In this document: one piece after another, positions 32,589 to 44,000 of the stretch
Layout: every line of letters begins with the position of its first letter
Position numbering within the stretch: position 1 is the first letter of the stretch
From: Procambarus clarkii
Lineage: Eukaryota; Arthropoda; Malacostraca; Decapoda; Cambaridae
Assembly: GCF_040958095.1 (NCBI RefSeq)
Contig: NC_091181.1
Coordinates: 25,010,600 to 25,074,599 of the forward strand
Reading direction: 5' to 3'
Length of the DNA: 64,000 nucleotides
Notes under the pieces: model-generated
Databases searched by the model: none
Seen by the model: only the letters and a program-made list of their open reading frames with translations
Told to the model about the DNA's origin: nothing
Position numbers and translations under genes: made by a program

Positions 32589-34773
32589 TTTTATATTTTA
32601 TATATATTATTCAACTGTTCTTTTTTGTACCCTTAAAATTGAGATTTTGTGTTTTCTGGATTAATATTTCATATGTAAAGTGGACATTTAAAACTGGTAC
32701 AATGATAAATGGCTCTTCCAATTTATAAATTGAAGGAATAAGTAGATTTTGGTAAAAATGTACAATCCTTGTATTGCACACATTGATTTTCAATGCAGCA
32801 ATGACACATTAGTCTAATCACGGTGTAATTTGGTATCATACCGGGTAACTGTTTTATCTCTACTGGATTAAAACAATTTGATTAGCAAATGTTAATTATG
32901 TGTTTGATAACGATTGATTGTAACTTATTCAGATCAACGAACCCTTTTGACTTGATTTGTCAGTACAGTAATGTCAAAATTTCGAGTGGTTGCCAAATTT
33001 TTCCTAAATTGAAAATTTGTTAAACCTCTGTTGACAACTTTTATGATTTAACTTAAGCCTAGACTTCAAAGTATATTAGTACCTAAATTATTTTAAAGGT
33101 GTCATAAATATAACTAAAATAACTTAAAAAACATACAAATATGCTGAATTCAATACCACTTTATGATAGGTGCCAACTGCTAAACATATTCAACCAAAAT
33201 ATAAACTGCTAAACCGAAGTCATATCAGGGGCAATACGTAGTGCGAAACATGGCAGTAAAGCTAACCAAACAGCTAGTGCTATCAACAGAATAAAAGATG
33301 GCAACAAGACTTTGCTAGCAAGTCACTGATGACCAAACCACACGTCAGAAGATGAAGAAACGACGTTTTGGTTTGTCTTGGACACAGTGCAGAGTTAAGC
33401 CTCCAAAATAAAATGGGGCCAGCTTCAGGGCAGCCATATGAGCACAAAACTGAACACAAACGGCCAAAGGAACCTAAAGCAGCAGCTGCTTGTGGAACCT
33501 TGTGTTACAATTGCTGTCTCGTTTAGTACCTTTCCTAGCTTCATAAGACATTTTCCCACCTTGTACATACTAGACAGCCCAGAGAAGATTTTATTTGTTA
33601 TGGGAGGGCTGTGAGTTGCAGCAATTTTGACAAACTAAAGCTTTCAGTTTTAAGAGCAGAAAGTTTAGTATGGTGCTTACAACATTTTCCAAAATGGCAG
33701 TTGTAGGCACTACTGTTAGGACATTTTTGGCACCTAGAGGAACAGAGATGAGGACACCGAGACTAGGATGAGAAGATGGCATTTGATTGGTAGCCGTTAT
33801 TTGAAGTGACCAATGAATAACACAAGGTCATCAGTGGCAGCGAGGTTTCTAACTTTTAATAGGCAGGGAAGCTCACTGAGCCTCAAGATCCAGTGATGGA
33901 TGGGTGCATGCAGCCAATGCTCCTGAATTTTGCAGGAGTTGCAAAACCCCAACTCAAAGTGCAACATCAGTTGCACATTAATTAGGGTTTTTGAAGAGCA
34001 TTACAGACTACAATACACACAAGGAGCAGCCTAAGTTATCCTCAGTGTGGTGTTATTGACCTTACAGAAAGGTGCAAAGGGAGTGCATTGGGGAGGGGGG
34101 GGCAATAACTATCAAGGACCTTAGTGTTCATAGAGTCTGTCCAGCTGAGCAGAAACTGTGTGGGAGATCATTTCTTTGACTCCTCACATAATCTAAGGGG
34201 TTCTGCATTTCCTAAGGACAGTCCCAGCCAAAGGAAGACTGGTACATAATTAGGCAAGCAGTGTAGTGATGTAAAGAAGGGACTCTTATAATGAGCTTAT
34301 AAGTGTAGTTTTCAAAACTCCAGCCAGCTCAGCAGCTAGCTCTGCACATGTGCAGTAGAGCATTTATCATGGGAGAACTGGCCCTTTTAAAAAGTATACT
34401 GTACTAAAATCAAGTGCTATTCTATAAATAAACAAGTGAAGTACATTCTGTGATTGGAAAACATTAGGAAAATGTGTTATATGTAGAAAACCAGTTCTAA
34501 ACTCAATAAGAAATAAAAAGAAAAAAAATTTGTAATGGGAAACACATTGGAACACGTGGCGTACCGGCTCAACACGAACTGATGCTCGTTCATTTGGAGA
34601 AGGTTGATGGAACAAGACGGTGTAACTGTTCCATGTGATAGTTAAGTGCAGTGGCTAATTGTTGTATTGTGGTGCTATTATTAGTCAAGTATAGGTGTAG
34701 GATTTATATATGGTTACATGTTCCAGTGGTGGCTGGCAATTGGATATGATTTTCTGCCTTGTGTGTACTTTCT
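32589..34773. other. Intergenic AT-rich sequence, little recognisable
   Basis: No coding exon supported. At about 33325-33400 there is a block (ctgatgaccaaaccacac, then gaagaaacgacgttttgg and cttggacac) that resembles another at 38043-38125 beside a Penelope-like element. The rest shows no feature I recognise. Confidence 0.4.
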
Positions 34774-34937
34774 TAACCCTTAAATTGCACACCACAACCA
34801 GGGTTGCTTTAGGCCTGTCATAAAATTTAAAACTCCCATGCATACAAGGGGGCTCACATTTGTTTCCTCAGGCCTCCAGGAACCATCCCCCATTTTGAAA
34901 AAAAAAAAAAAATCCCAAGTCCCTCAGTTTCCTATTC
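34774..34937 (+). repeat. Possible piggyBac-like left-end relic
   Basis: ttaacccttaaattgc at 34774-34789 resembles the TTAA plus cccttaaa terminus of P1 and P2, and a ccattttgaaaaaaa stretch follows at about 34890. No right end is found before the MITE. Confidence 0.3.
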
Positions 34938-35176
34938 TGGGGCCAGATTCACGAAAGCACTTACGAACGTGTCCATCTTTCCTCAATCTTTGACGGCTTT
35001 GGTTACATTTATCAAACAGTTTACAAACATGAAAACTTCCCATTCAACTGTTGTTATTGTTATAAACAGCCTCCTGGTGCTTCAAAGCTCATTAACTGTT
35101 TAATAATTGTAAACAAAGTCACCAAAGATAGAGAAAAGATGTACAGGTTCGTAAGTGCTTTCGTGAATCTGACCCC
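34938..35176. mobile_element. MITE with long terminal inverted repeats (~239 bp)
   Basis: Termini ggggccagattcacgaaagc and the reverse complement of ggggtcagattcacgaaagc. Inverted identity extends through acttacgaac and into cattaactgtttaataatt / caaacagtttacaaa, so almost the whole element folds on itself. No coding capacity. Target duplication unclear. Confidence 0.85.
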
Positions 35177-35382
35177 TGGCCTTAGTAGAAAGATGAAGAC
35201 TTTGTCTGGGCCCTCGCCATCCAGTGTTTGAACATACAGGGCGGCCATTCTAGGAGCCATTGAACTTTTAAGAACAGCAAATGAAAGATTACCGTGTATA
35301 TATTTACAGGCAAACTGTGTGCTATGTGCACTTACAAGATTTAAGCTTATAAATATATACTGTACGTACATTACTGTACATA

Positions 35383-35624
35383 AGGGAGCCGGCCGGCCGA
35401 GCGGACAGCACGCTGGGCTTGTGATCCTGTGGTCCTGGGTTCGATCCCAGGCGCCGGCGAGAAACAATGGACAGAGTTTCTTTCACCCTATGCCCCTGTT
35501 ACCTAGAAGTAAAATAGGTACCTGGGTGTTAGTCAACTGTCACGGGCTGCTTCCTGGGAGTGGAGGCCTGGTCGAGGACCGGGCCGCGGGGACACTAAAA
35601 AGCCCCGAAATCATGTCAAGATAA
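35383..35624 (+). mobile_element. tRNA-derived SINE, family 1 (copy e)
   Basis: Head gagccggccggccgagcgg, B box gttcgatcccagg, core gacagagtttctttcaccc, gaggaccgggccgcgggg, tail tgtcaagataataatgat. Nearly identical to copies b-d. Confidence 0.93.
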
Positions 35625-36030
35625 TAATGATAATAACATATGTATATTAGTGTGAATTGTGTGTGCACATTGTGTGCATATATTTATACACTTATATCTG
35701 TACAGTGTACTCATATATCTATATATTTTTAAAGTTATGCATAATGGACACCACCATTGACACATCAATACAACTTGTTAGAATGAAAAAGTAAATAAAT
35801 AAAATCAAAAAGTGAAAATAAATCAGCGAAGTTATTCCCATATGGCACCTCACCTCATTTCTACTGAAAATACTCTTTTTCAGTAGGCCACTTCTTCTCA
35901 AGGCCACTACGTATAGCTAAACCACAAGAGATTTAGGTCTGTTACTGACACAAGACACAGACACAAGACCTGTTACTTGGATTTTGGTGCATTCTGGATG
36001 CTAATTAACAATGTTAAATGAAACTATTAT

Positions 36031-37660
36031 TTTTCTGGGGGAGCCCCTATGGTTCCCTGGAGCTATCCAGGCTGATATGTATATCATTAGACTTTCGTAT
36101 CAGTGTGAATGGAGTTCTAGGCCTACCGGGGACCACGAGCCAGAACCTGGCCCCCTGAGAGAGGCATGAGCAGCAATTGCCTATAGAATGCACATGGGAT
36201 TTGGAGCATTTAATGTCCGCCATCGACCAAGCCAGGCACCCAGAAAGGTAAGCGCCTCAAAAAAACTATTCTGGTTAAAACGACTAAAATAGACAAATAA
36301 AAGGACAGAACTTCCCAAATGAAAATGAGCATGACATCAACCGAGTCGCATTGCATGTCTGCGCAGCTCCCCCCTCCCCGGGAGGGGGTAGGGGTAGCCC
36401 CAGACCTCCGCACCGGCAATCCACCCTGCAGTTTTTCGGCTGATGTGATTGTGGCACGGTCATGTAGCTCCAGCTTCAGATTCTCTGTTGTGCTGTTCCT
36501 TGTGTCCAGTACTGCTCTTACGGTTGTGTGTGAGCTGGGAGTATTATTCTCGGGTACTCGGGCTACTGGGCGAGTTTGAAGGTTGCTCTGTCCCCATTGT
36601 CTCAGCGCGATGCTCATAGTTTTTGCCTCCGCTATGCTGCCTGTTGTGTCGGTGACAACTTCTACCCAGAGTCCTGCAAGCATTGTTGCTTGTTTGTGAC
36701 TCGACTCACCCAATCCACTGATGACATTATTCGGGTGCAGACGGCTCAGGCATTGCATGCTAGGTATAGGTTGCTGCAACGTGCTAGGATGGTTGCTTTA
36801 CCGGATGCCCTGAGGCTGCCCCTCTTTGCTTATCAGGACCCAGACTTGGGGGTGTTGGTCGCTTCGGCCTTGGTTCGGTCTGCACCCCTCATTCTTCCCC
36901 TGCTGTGGTTCATTCTGTCCCCCCTCCCCCCCCCCCCCCACTTTGCTTCTGGCTCTGAAGCATCTGAGGGCTTTGGAGTCGGGGCAGAGTTTAGAGGTTT
37001 CTGAGACTCGGGCAGTTTCAGGGGTGGCAACGGAGGCATTTGAGTCCATTCCCCCCTGCCCTTCTCTTCCTGCTTTTCCAGCTGCCCCAGCTTTTTCTTG
37101 TGAGGCCAGGGCTTTGGAGGATGACTCGCCCTGGGGGCCTGATGTGGAGGTTCCCAAGGTTGGGAAGGAGCTGACTTGGGGGGGGGGGCGGGGCCTTTGG
37201 CCCCGTTGGTCCCCGTCTGGGTTTTCTAACCCCTCAGAGCGGGGCTTTCTGTTACAAGGAGTGGGGGTTTTCCTTTCCCCCCTCTGCATACAAGTTAGTT
37301 TGGGCGTCGGCCCCTCCCCGGGTTCGGTTCCATGTCCCTTCAGGTCCATCGGTTCCGTCCTTCCTGTGGGTACTTTTAACCTCGTTCTCACTGTTCTTAT
37401 CCTAGGACATGTTTTCTTCATTATATCTCAATCATGTTCAAATTGTATTGGGATCCTGCACGACCATTGGTTATGAATGCCAATGGGCCCATATGATCCT
37501 CTGTGATTTTGTGCTTGATGATCAAGGATCTCGACGGTTCGAGTAGATCTTTAATACTTAAAAAATTATTGGAACGTCTGTCGACTAATGGTAAGGCTTA
37601 CATTCAGTCCTTTATAGGACTCATTGGTCCTCTTCCGTACTACTTATCATCTTTCGATAC
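36031..37660 (+). mobile_element. DIRS-2 : left ITR and gag region of a broken DIRS1-like element
   Basis: The left ITR (36031-36440) starts ttttctgggggagcccc and keeps the donor-like cagaaaggtaagc at about 36240. A gag-like frame (36630-36900) reads RVQTAQALHARYRLLQRARM and FAYQDPDLGVLVASALV, clearer than in DIRS-1. Alignment to DIRS-3 continues at DNA level to at least 37584, where a 19-nt block ending ttggaacgtctgtcg is identical to 58693-58711. RT, RNase H and recombinase are missing. The matching right ITR is at 40875-41013. Confidence 0.78.
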
Positions 37661-37989
37661 TATATATGCTTATTTTATAATCCCCTCTTCTCTCCGTCCT
37701 CTGTCTTAACATTACTAATACAGTGTTCGTTAAATAACCCTTGAAGACACCCTCCCCAAAAGACAAATGGTGCAGCTCAGACCTCATGCATTCTGCGCAT
37801 GGGCCATGGGTGATCGTTTGTTTATGGGTGGTGTACACATGTGTTGGTGTACCACGACCTTTTTCACGCGTAATACGCCGCTTTCACTCGTCTTATTTCT
37901 CTAGTCATAGCCCCCTAAATACTGGGGGAATTCTGGATTTTATTTATAGGGAAAACACCTAGTTCTTTTCTCTGCATATGGGTGTGGGG

Positions 37990-38150
37990 TGGCTAGGAGT
38001 GGCACTTCCTCCACCTCTACACTACACCTAATCTTCTCCTGTTGACCAAACCACACACTAGAAAGTGAAGGGTTGATGACATTTCAGTCCGTCCTGGACC
38101 ATTCTCAAGTCAATTGTGATGACAAATAAATAAATAAAAATAACTACTGT
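37990..38150 (+). repeat. Penelope-associated motif block
   Basis: Contains ttgaccaaaccacacacta, gaaagtgaagggttgatgac and gtccgtcctggaccattctc, a block that resembles 33325-33400. It lies upstream of the Penelope RT relic. It may be part of the Penelope 5' or terminal repeat; the link is positional. Confidence 0.45.
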
Positions 38151-38289
38151 TGTTGTTTTAGATTTAGCTACTCAGAATGAAATGTCCATGTAGCACGGGC
38201 TATGGTGAGCCTGTAATTGAGTTCGGTTATTTGCAATAAGCTTGTTACTCTGATATTTAGGTCAGTATTAAATGGAGGTGGGGTTTCCT

Positions 38290-38480
38290 CCTTTTTCCCT
38301 GTTTCTATTTTGCTTCTGTTTTAGTCTTATTTATGCAGCTGCTGTCATTGGATTAAAGTTGAGTTTGATGCGCAGGGCTTCAGTAGCTTCAAATTCCAGT
38401 AAGTAGTGCAATAGTGGCGCCGCTGCTTCTGTTCCACAGATATGACACTCTTTACTATTGGGTTTATTACCTCCCAGCAG
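38290..38480 (-). mobile_element. LINE E fragment: C-terminal zinc-knuckle region
   Basis: Minus-strand translation reads KECHICGTEAAAPLLHYLLE and EATEALRIKLNFNP, the same C-x2-C...H-Y-L-L...LR pattern as at 30930-31460. Only the end of the element remains. Confidence 0.55.
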
Positions 38481-38589
38481 CACTTGTAACCAAGCGTATG
38501 GCTATTGCAATGTCTCTGGATATTTTTTCGTCAGGCTTGAAAAAGTAGTACTCAGTGGCTTGTTCGTACCATATCGCAGGATCTTCCTT

Positions 38590-40860
38590 CCCTTACTTTG
38601 GCTCTGTGGCAACTTTTGATAGTTGGGAGTATTTTCTTCTTGATTTGCTCCTTAATCTGTGCTGTACTCTGTTTCTCTTTCAACGGTAAATATTACACTC
38701 AAACTTTTGGTGTCGCAATGGGTTTCCCTCTCTTCCCCGTTCTTGCCAATTTCTACATGGAATACTGTAACGGGGGGTGGGGGAAATAGCTCTATCTTGT
38801 CCATTATTCCAACCCCCAGTTAACTAATGAGGCCGGGGGAAACAGCTCTCTCTAGTCCGTTATCCCGTCCTCAGTTAACTATTCTAGAGCACCTCCAGAG
38901 TTCCTACTGCAACCTCTCTCGTTCAACACCTTTAATAACCTAGGTATTTGACTACCTAGGTGCTAAGACTACTAGGCGCCGTAACTTGATCAGCTACCTG
39001 AAACTCTAGAGAGAACTCTAGAACACATTTCACTGCCACAAACGTATAAGAGAAAACGAAAGGAAAGAAATGAATAGTGATGTAATTAGTGAGGGTTTGA
39101 GGTGAGAGGTAGAGAGGTGGGAGGAGCGAGGAGGGTCATTAGTTGAAAGTGAGAGTTTAGAGAGGGGTGGAGGGAGAGGTGTAAATAGGTAGTAGAAAAG
39201 TAGATAGCAGAAGTAGAAATAGATAGTAGAAGAAGAAAGAGGAATTGCTACCACCATCCATACAAGACAAGGAATGGAACTTGTCTGTATCACAATATTC
39301 ACAAAAGATGTTATCAAGAGTTCATTATTAGTATGTCCCATCTTTATCATGTACTCATTAAATCATGAAACCAGTAATCACAGAGGCTTTCTCACCTCAA
39401 CTCAAAAACTCTAGGGAACAAAGTGAAAGACCATTTAAATAATAAATTCAACAATTATATTTTTCATGATTAGTATTATAACTTAAGCAATCCAATTAAA
39501 ATGTTAAAGATTAATATTCAAAGTGAGCCATCATCCAAGAATTTGAGAACCCTACAACTGTCTGCCCCTGATCATCACACAACATATGTAAACACGACCA
39601 AGTCACCTTAATGCTCAACTCACCAAGTGTCTGCCTATAGCTGGATAGAGGAGGGGGGTCTGTAGTTGACAGAGACTGTCCCGCCCTGCCGGCCGACAGC
39701 CTCCCTGCTAGGCCGTCTTCTCTCCTCTGCTGGCTGCTGTTCTTCTCTGTCTTCTAATGCTCTGCTCTCCGAGTATATATTGGGGAACCTAGTAACTAAC
39801 TCCGCCCACAAGTAGATAGCCTCAGGCGTTCTACCAAGCCACTCCTTAAACTTCGGCATGTTTGAAGGCTACCAGGCTCCAATTATAAGATTAGCAGAAG
39901 CAAGGTGAAATTCGCATGATCTGACCTCAGGTCACTTGGTGGTCATTAACTCTTAGAGGTGTGAAACTCAGGCCGACCAAACTGGCGCCTTCTCAAATCC
40001 CTGTCTGTGACTCCTGAATCTCTATGTATTAAATAAAACTAAACCAAACACTTTTACAGTGTTACAATACTTCGAAACTGTTCTTCTTTCTATTGATACT
40101 CGTTCCTCTCTCTGGCTTCGCTATGTTGAGGACATCTTTGCTTTATGGCCTCATGACCTTAGTCTTTTCCAGCCTTTCCTCTCCTCTCTTAACAATCTGG
40201 CTCCTTCTATCCATTTCAAAGTTGAATGGGAATCTAATTCCCTCCTTCCTTTTCTTGACTTTCACATTCACAGCTCTGTGTCCGGGTTCTCTTTCTCTGT
40301 CTGCCGCAAACCCATGCATAGTGGCATGTACATTCACTTCTTTTTCTACCATCCTCCTCCTGTTAAGAAAAGTGTCCTCGTCTCTCTTCCTCCACACTCT
40401 ACGCATCAGCGACCCTCAGTTTCTTGATTCTGAAATCGCCTTTATCTACAATTCATTCTCTCCTCTTGGTTACCCTTTGCATTTAATCAACTGTGCCTAT
40501 TCTCAAGCTAAATGAAATTTCTTTCATCCTAAACCTGCTTCCAACACTAGTAGCAGTGTGCTCTGCCTTCCCTTCATATCTGAACTCAAAACTTTTACTA
40601 ATACCTTTCGTCTTCTTGACATAAAACTCGCCTTTCGACAAACTAACACACTTTTTTTTTTAGCAATCGTAGCAATCTAGTTCACATTGCTCCTCCAGCT
40701 TCTAATGCTGCTGGTGTTTACTCATTTCCTGTTCATCTTGTACTCTCCAATACTTTGTTGAAACTGGCCGTAGACATAATGACAGACTTAAAGAACACAA
40801 AAGAAGCGTTAAGTCTGCAGACACAAACAATGCTCTCTTGTCATGTTAGGGATTCTAATC
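38590..40860 (+). mobile_element. Penelope-like element (RT plus GIY-YIG endonuclease), split by a solo LTR
   Basis: Two pieces, 38590-38765 and 40067-40860. The first ends FNGKYYTQTFGVAMG then PVLANFYMEY; the second begins FETVLLSIDTRSSLWLRYVED, and the junction codons join perfectly when the LTR and one ATAC are removed. Then LLPFLDFHIH and SVCRKPMHSGMYIH (RT core, typical of Penelope), and further on YFVETGRRHNDRLKEHKRSV and NHPID (about 40745-40870), the GIY-YIG endonuclease region. In RYVEDIF the usual D-D pair of RYVDD reads E-D. Several frameshifts; inactive. 5' end not defined. Confidence 0.82.
38766..40066. mobile_element. Solo LTR (1301 bp) of an LTR retrotransposon
   Basis: Starts tgtaac and ends gttaca (perfect 6-bp terminal inverted repeat, TG..CA). 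It is flanked by the 4-bp target duplication atac (38762-38765 and 40067-40070). The host Penelope frame is restored by its removal. It has an imperfect ~57-bp tandem duplication near the start (38780-38890), a TATA-like agtatatattgg at about 39771 and aataaa at about 40031. No internal coding region is present, so it is a solo LTR or a non-autonomous element. Strand of transcription is probably +, from the order of TATA and AATAAA. Confidence 0.85.
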
Positions 40861-40874
40861 ATCCTATTGATTTG

Positions 40875-41013
40875 TTTTGAGGCATTTCCTTTCTGGGTGC
40901 CTGGCCCGGTTGATGGCAGACATAGAATTCTCCAAATCCCATGTGCATTCTATAGGCCATTGCTCCTCGTGCCTCTCTGAGGGGGCCAGGTTCTGGTTCG
41001 TGGTCCCCAGTTT
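40875..41013 (-). repeat. Right ITR fragment of DIRS-2
   Basis: Reverse complement of the DIRS-2 left ITR, including ccaaatcccatgtgcattc, a variant shared only with 36031-36440. It shows that DIRS-2 once spanned 36031-41013 and was invaded and deleted internally. Confidence 0.8.
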
Positions 41014-44000
41014 AGATACAGCCAAGAGCACTCTTAAAGTATATGAAAGTCAAATATTCAGTTATTGAAGAATTACTTAGTACTGTACAACTACTTATTG
41101 ACTATATCCTAGTTTTGTGAATTAATATTTAGTTTCAAGGAGCTTAATCATTGCTATTAGTAGTCATATTCCACTAGACAGGTATATATTTTTGTAAACT
41201 TAATCCTTAATGTTATAAAGATAAAATCAGTTTTAACTTTATAAGCTATCATTTAAGACCTTTATCTGTATGTCTTAATGAAATTTCCCCTCACAGTCAG
41301 GAGGACGAGTATTCCTGTCAAAGGTATGTTCTGGGTGAATATTTGTCATATAAACTGTTGAAGTGTATCAGTGCCTCTGGGAAGGACTCTAATTTCATAA
41401 AGATATTATTTTCATGTCTATGCAGTAAAGATGGGATTCATTAATCCCGCAAACTAACACACTTTCCCCTACATAATACCTGAAGAGAGAATCATACCCC
41501 TACAAGTATCACACTTATACCTGTACACAACTATTATACCCATGTCCTTGCAGTGAGTTGTTACAAGCAAGAGCAACCTGCTATTGTGGTTACCCTGTGA
41601 TAAGACAGTGTGAGCATAGTAGAGTGTGAGAGAGCCTGCTACACCAGGAAAAATTTCATGTGAGCAGTGAAGTGCCAATGATTTTTCTCCAGTGACATTT
41701 GCAATTGTATATTGGGCAATGTAGTAGCCCAAGTGTGAATAAAGACAGTTGCAGTGAAGTGATAGCAGTGGTAGTCTTGGTAGAACCAGTGGTCACCAGC
41801 ATTTAGTCAGCAGTGGTGATCTCAGGGAGAACCATTTGGTACTCCAGTAACAAGGCACAGTAAGAGCCTGGGTCATACGTTATGTCACTAGTACACCTCG
41901 GTTAATGGCAGATAGTGATAAATCCCTTCAAAACTACACTACTGTACTAGATCACACCAAGTGTGAAAAGTGACAAGGGACATGAAGTGACACCGAGTGT
42001 TGAGGAGCTAAAATTTCCTGGGCATGAGTGACGACACATCAGAGTGAGGAGGACTTAACTGATAGCTGATTGGCACCAAGGATCTGTTAAAGTAACACTT
42101 CCCTCCCCCATTTCCTTTGAAGCACTATTGTTCCAAGGAACAATTTAAGATTATAGTATTTATATATTATCAAATATTAACTTCATGATAATTATTTGTG
42201 CATATGTTGGATGGTGCATTATTGTTCACATGTAACTTGAAAGTTTTCTAAAAGTTCATGCCAAATAAGAAGCAAGCCTTGTAAGTACAGTAAACACAGA
42301 GATTTGTCATATTTTACCCAAATTGACTTGCAGTTTCGAAAATACGATGGATATTTAAAATATGATGCTTGAGTGCTATTTTTGAGCATAATTGAGGGTG
42401 AAGTTTTGAAGTTCAAAATTAAACATTTTGAAGTTTCAAATTGAGTCTTTTTATATAGAAACTGAACCATAATGTATTGGTGTTTGAGTGCAGTATTTTT
42501 TCTGTGACATTCCAAGAGAGTGTTTGATAGGCACAGTAAAAATTTAAAGTTTAAAAAGAGCCTAGTCAGTTAAATTTAAATTTTGTGGCAATTTGTAGTG
42601 ATAAGGTACTCCCAATTGCGCACCTTACCCCTGTACTACAATATAGTATAAGTTATACAGCCTGGGATTCCACTAAATTCATAGAAAGTCACTAGTTCCT
42701 CCTTCTGCTTCGTGATAAATACAGTTTGCATGAACGTTTTTCCTCCCAATGACTGCATGAGTGGTATTGTTGAAAGATGCGGCACTCACAGTGGCACATC
42801 AATGTTCATAATTTTGCAGAGCTTGAAAGTTATCAATGTCTTCTCTTTGTGTAAGGATAATGAGAAAAATAAACATGAGTGGATATAGACTCAGGATGGC
42901 AAAAATGAGGAGTTGTATTAATGGTGGTATTAGTGTTGCTGTTTTATGAAAATTGTGGGGTTTAGTCAAGAAACTGAGTTTGTGAGTCGAAGTATATTTT
43001 GAAGTTATTCGCAATTCAGATAGGTTAGTGTAGATTATGGCAAAGTAAGTTAGAGTACATTAAGTAACATGAAATTAATGTGTATAAGGTTAGGTTAGTT
43101 GAAGATGGGTTATGTTGTCATATTTTGTATTTTTATGTCTGGGATGTGATTACATCGGTCTTCTTTGACATGTCAGTATTACACCATGTTGAATACTAGT
43201 ATCTGGGAGTGATTGGAGGATGTGTTGTGGGAGAGTGTGGTTTATATGGTTTTTCAGTCAAAAGTGCCAGGTCGCTGTGAGGTTTATACAGCTGGGGATT
43301 TCTTACTCTTGGTGCCAGTGATTATGGTTTGTGGTAAGTCAGCCTGGGGGAGTGACTTTGGTAAGGTGTGTTAAGGAGTTATTTAGAAGTTTGTCCAGCC
43401 TTAGCTCAAACGATTTGTATACAGCAATGGTAGTTATGTTGGAGTGGATTTCATTGTCTGTAGATGTCGATGGAGTGTCTGGTCAGCCTTGGGGATGGGT
43501 TGGTTTACTTCTGTAAAGAATTTAGCTAGGAGTCGGTCCAGCGTCTTTTCTAGTTCACTTTCAATGGCAGTGTGGCAGTGTGTAGGGGCAGTGTGCAGAG
43601 GCAGGGGCAGTGTGGCAGTTTCAACAAGATCGGAAATTAGTTGTACGTTATAGTATATAGTCTTTTTGTGGGAGATGATTGGACTCTGGGGGTGCAGGAT
43701 TGTCAGTGACAGACATATCAGGTACAAGCAAAGGTTGTGGTTCCAGTCACCTCATTGCTCCAATTTCCTCATTGCTCCAGTTTCTCAATACTGAATACAT
43801 TGTTACCATTTATTATCTTGACACCCATGTACACAGAGGATCTATTCTTACTTTTCCATTAAAAATGAACATCATGATTATTCTGAACTTCTTGGTATTT
43901 GTGCCAGTTACAGTCTAAACACCCTCCAAATTAGTTTTCTTTCTCACATAAGTCATCAGGTTGACATACGCAATCACAACTGCCAGTTTTGTCATTTCAA

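Noticed and set aside
33591..33782. Small minus-strand frame of 63 residues
   Set aside because: No similarity, no splice context, and length expected by chance.
35864..35889. Short inverted repeat ctactgaaaa...ttttcagtag
   Set aside because: Ten-bp arms in AT-rich DNA, no element boundaries or conserved context.
43083..43100. Telomere-like TTAGG words
   Set aside because: Only two or three isolated copies, not an interstitial telomeric array.
43331..43727. Possible coding exon
   Set aside because: Open on both strands for 60-100 residues, but no splice signals or protein similarity that I can support.
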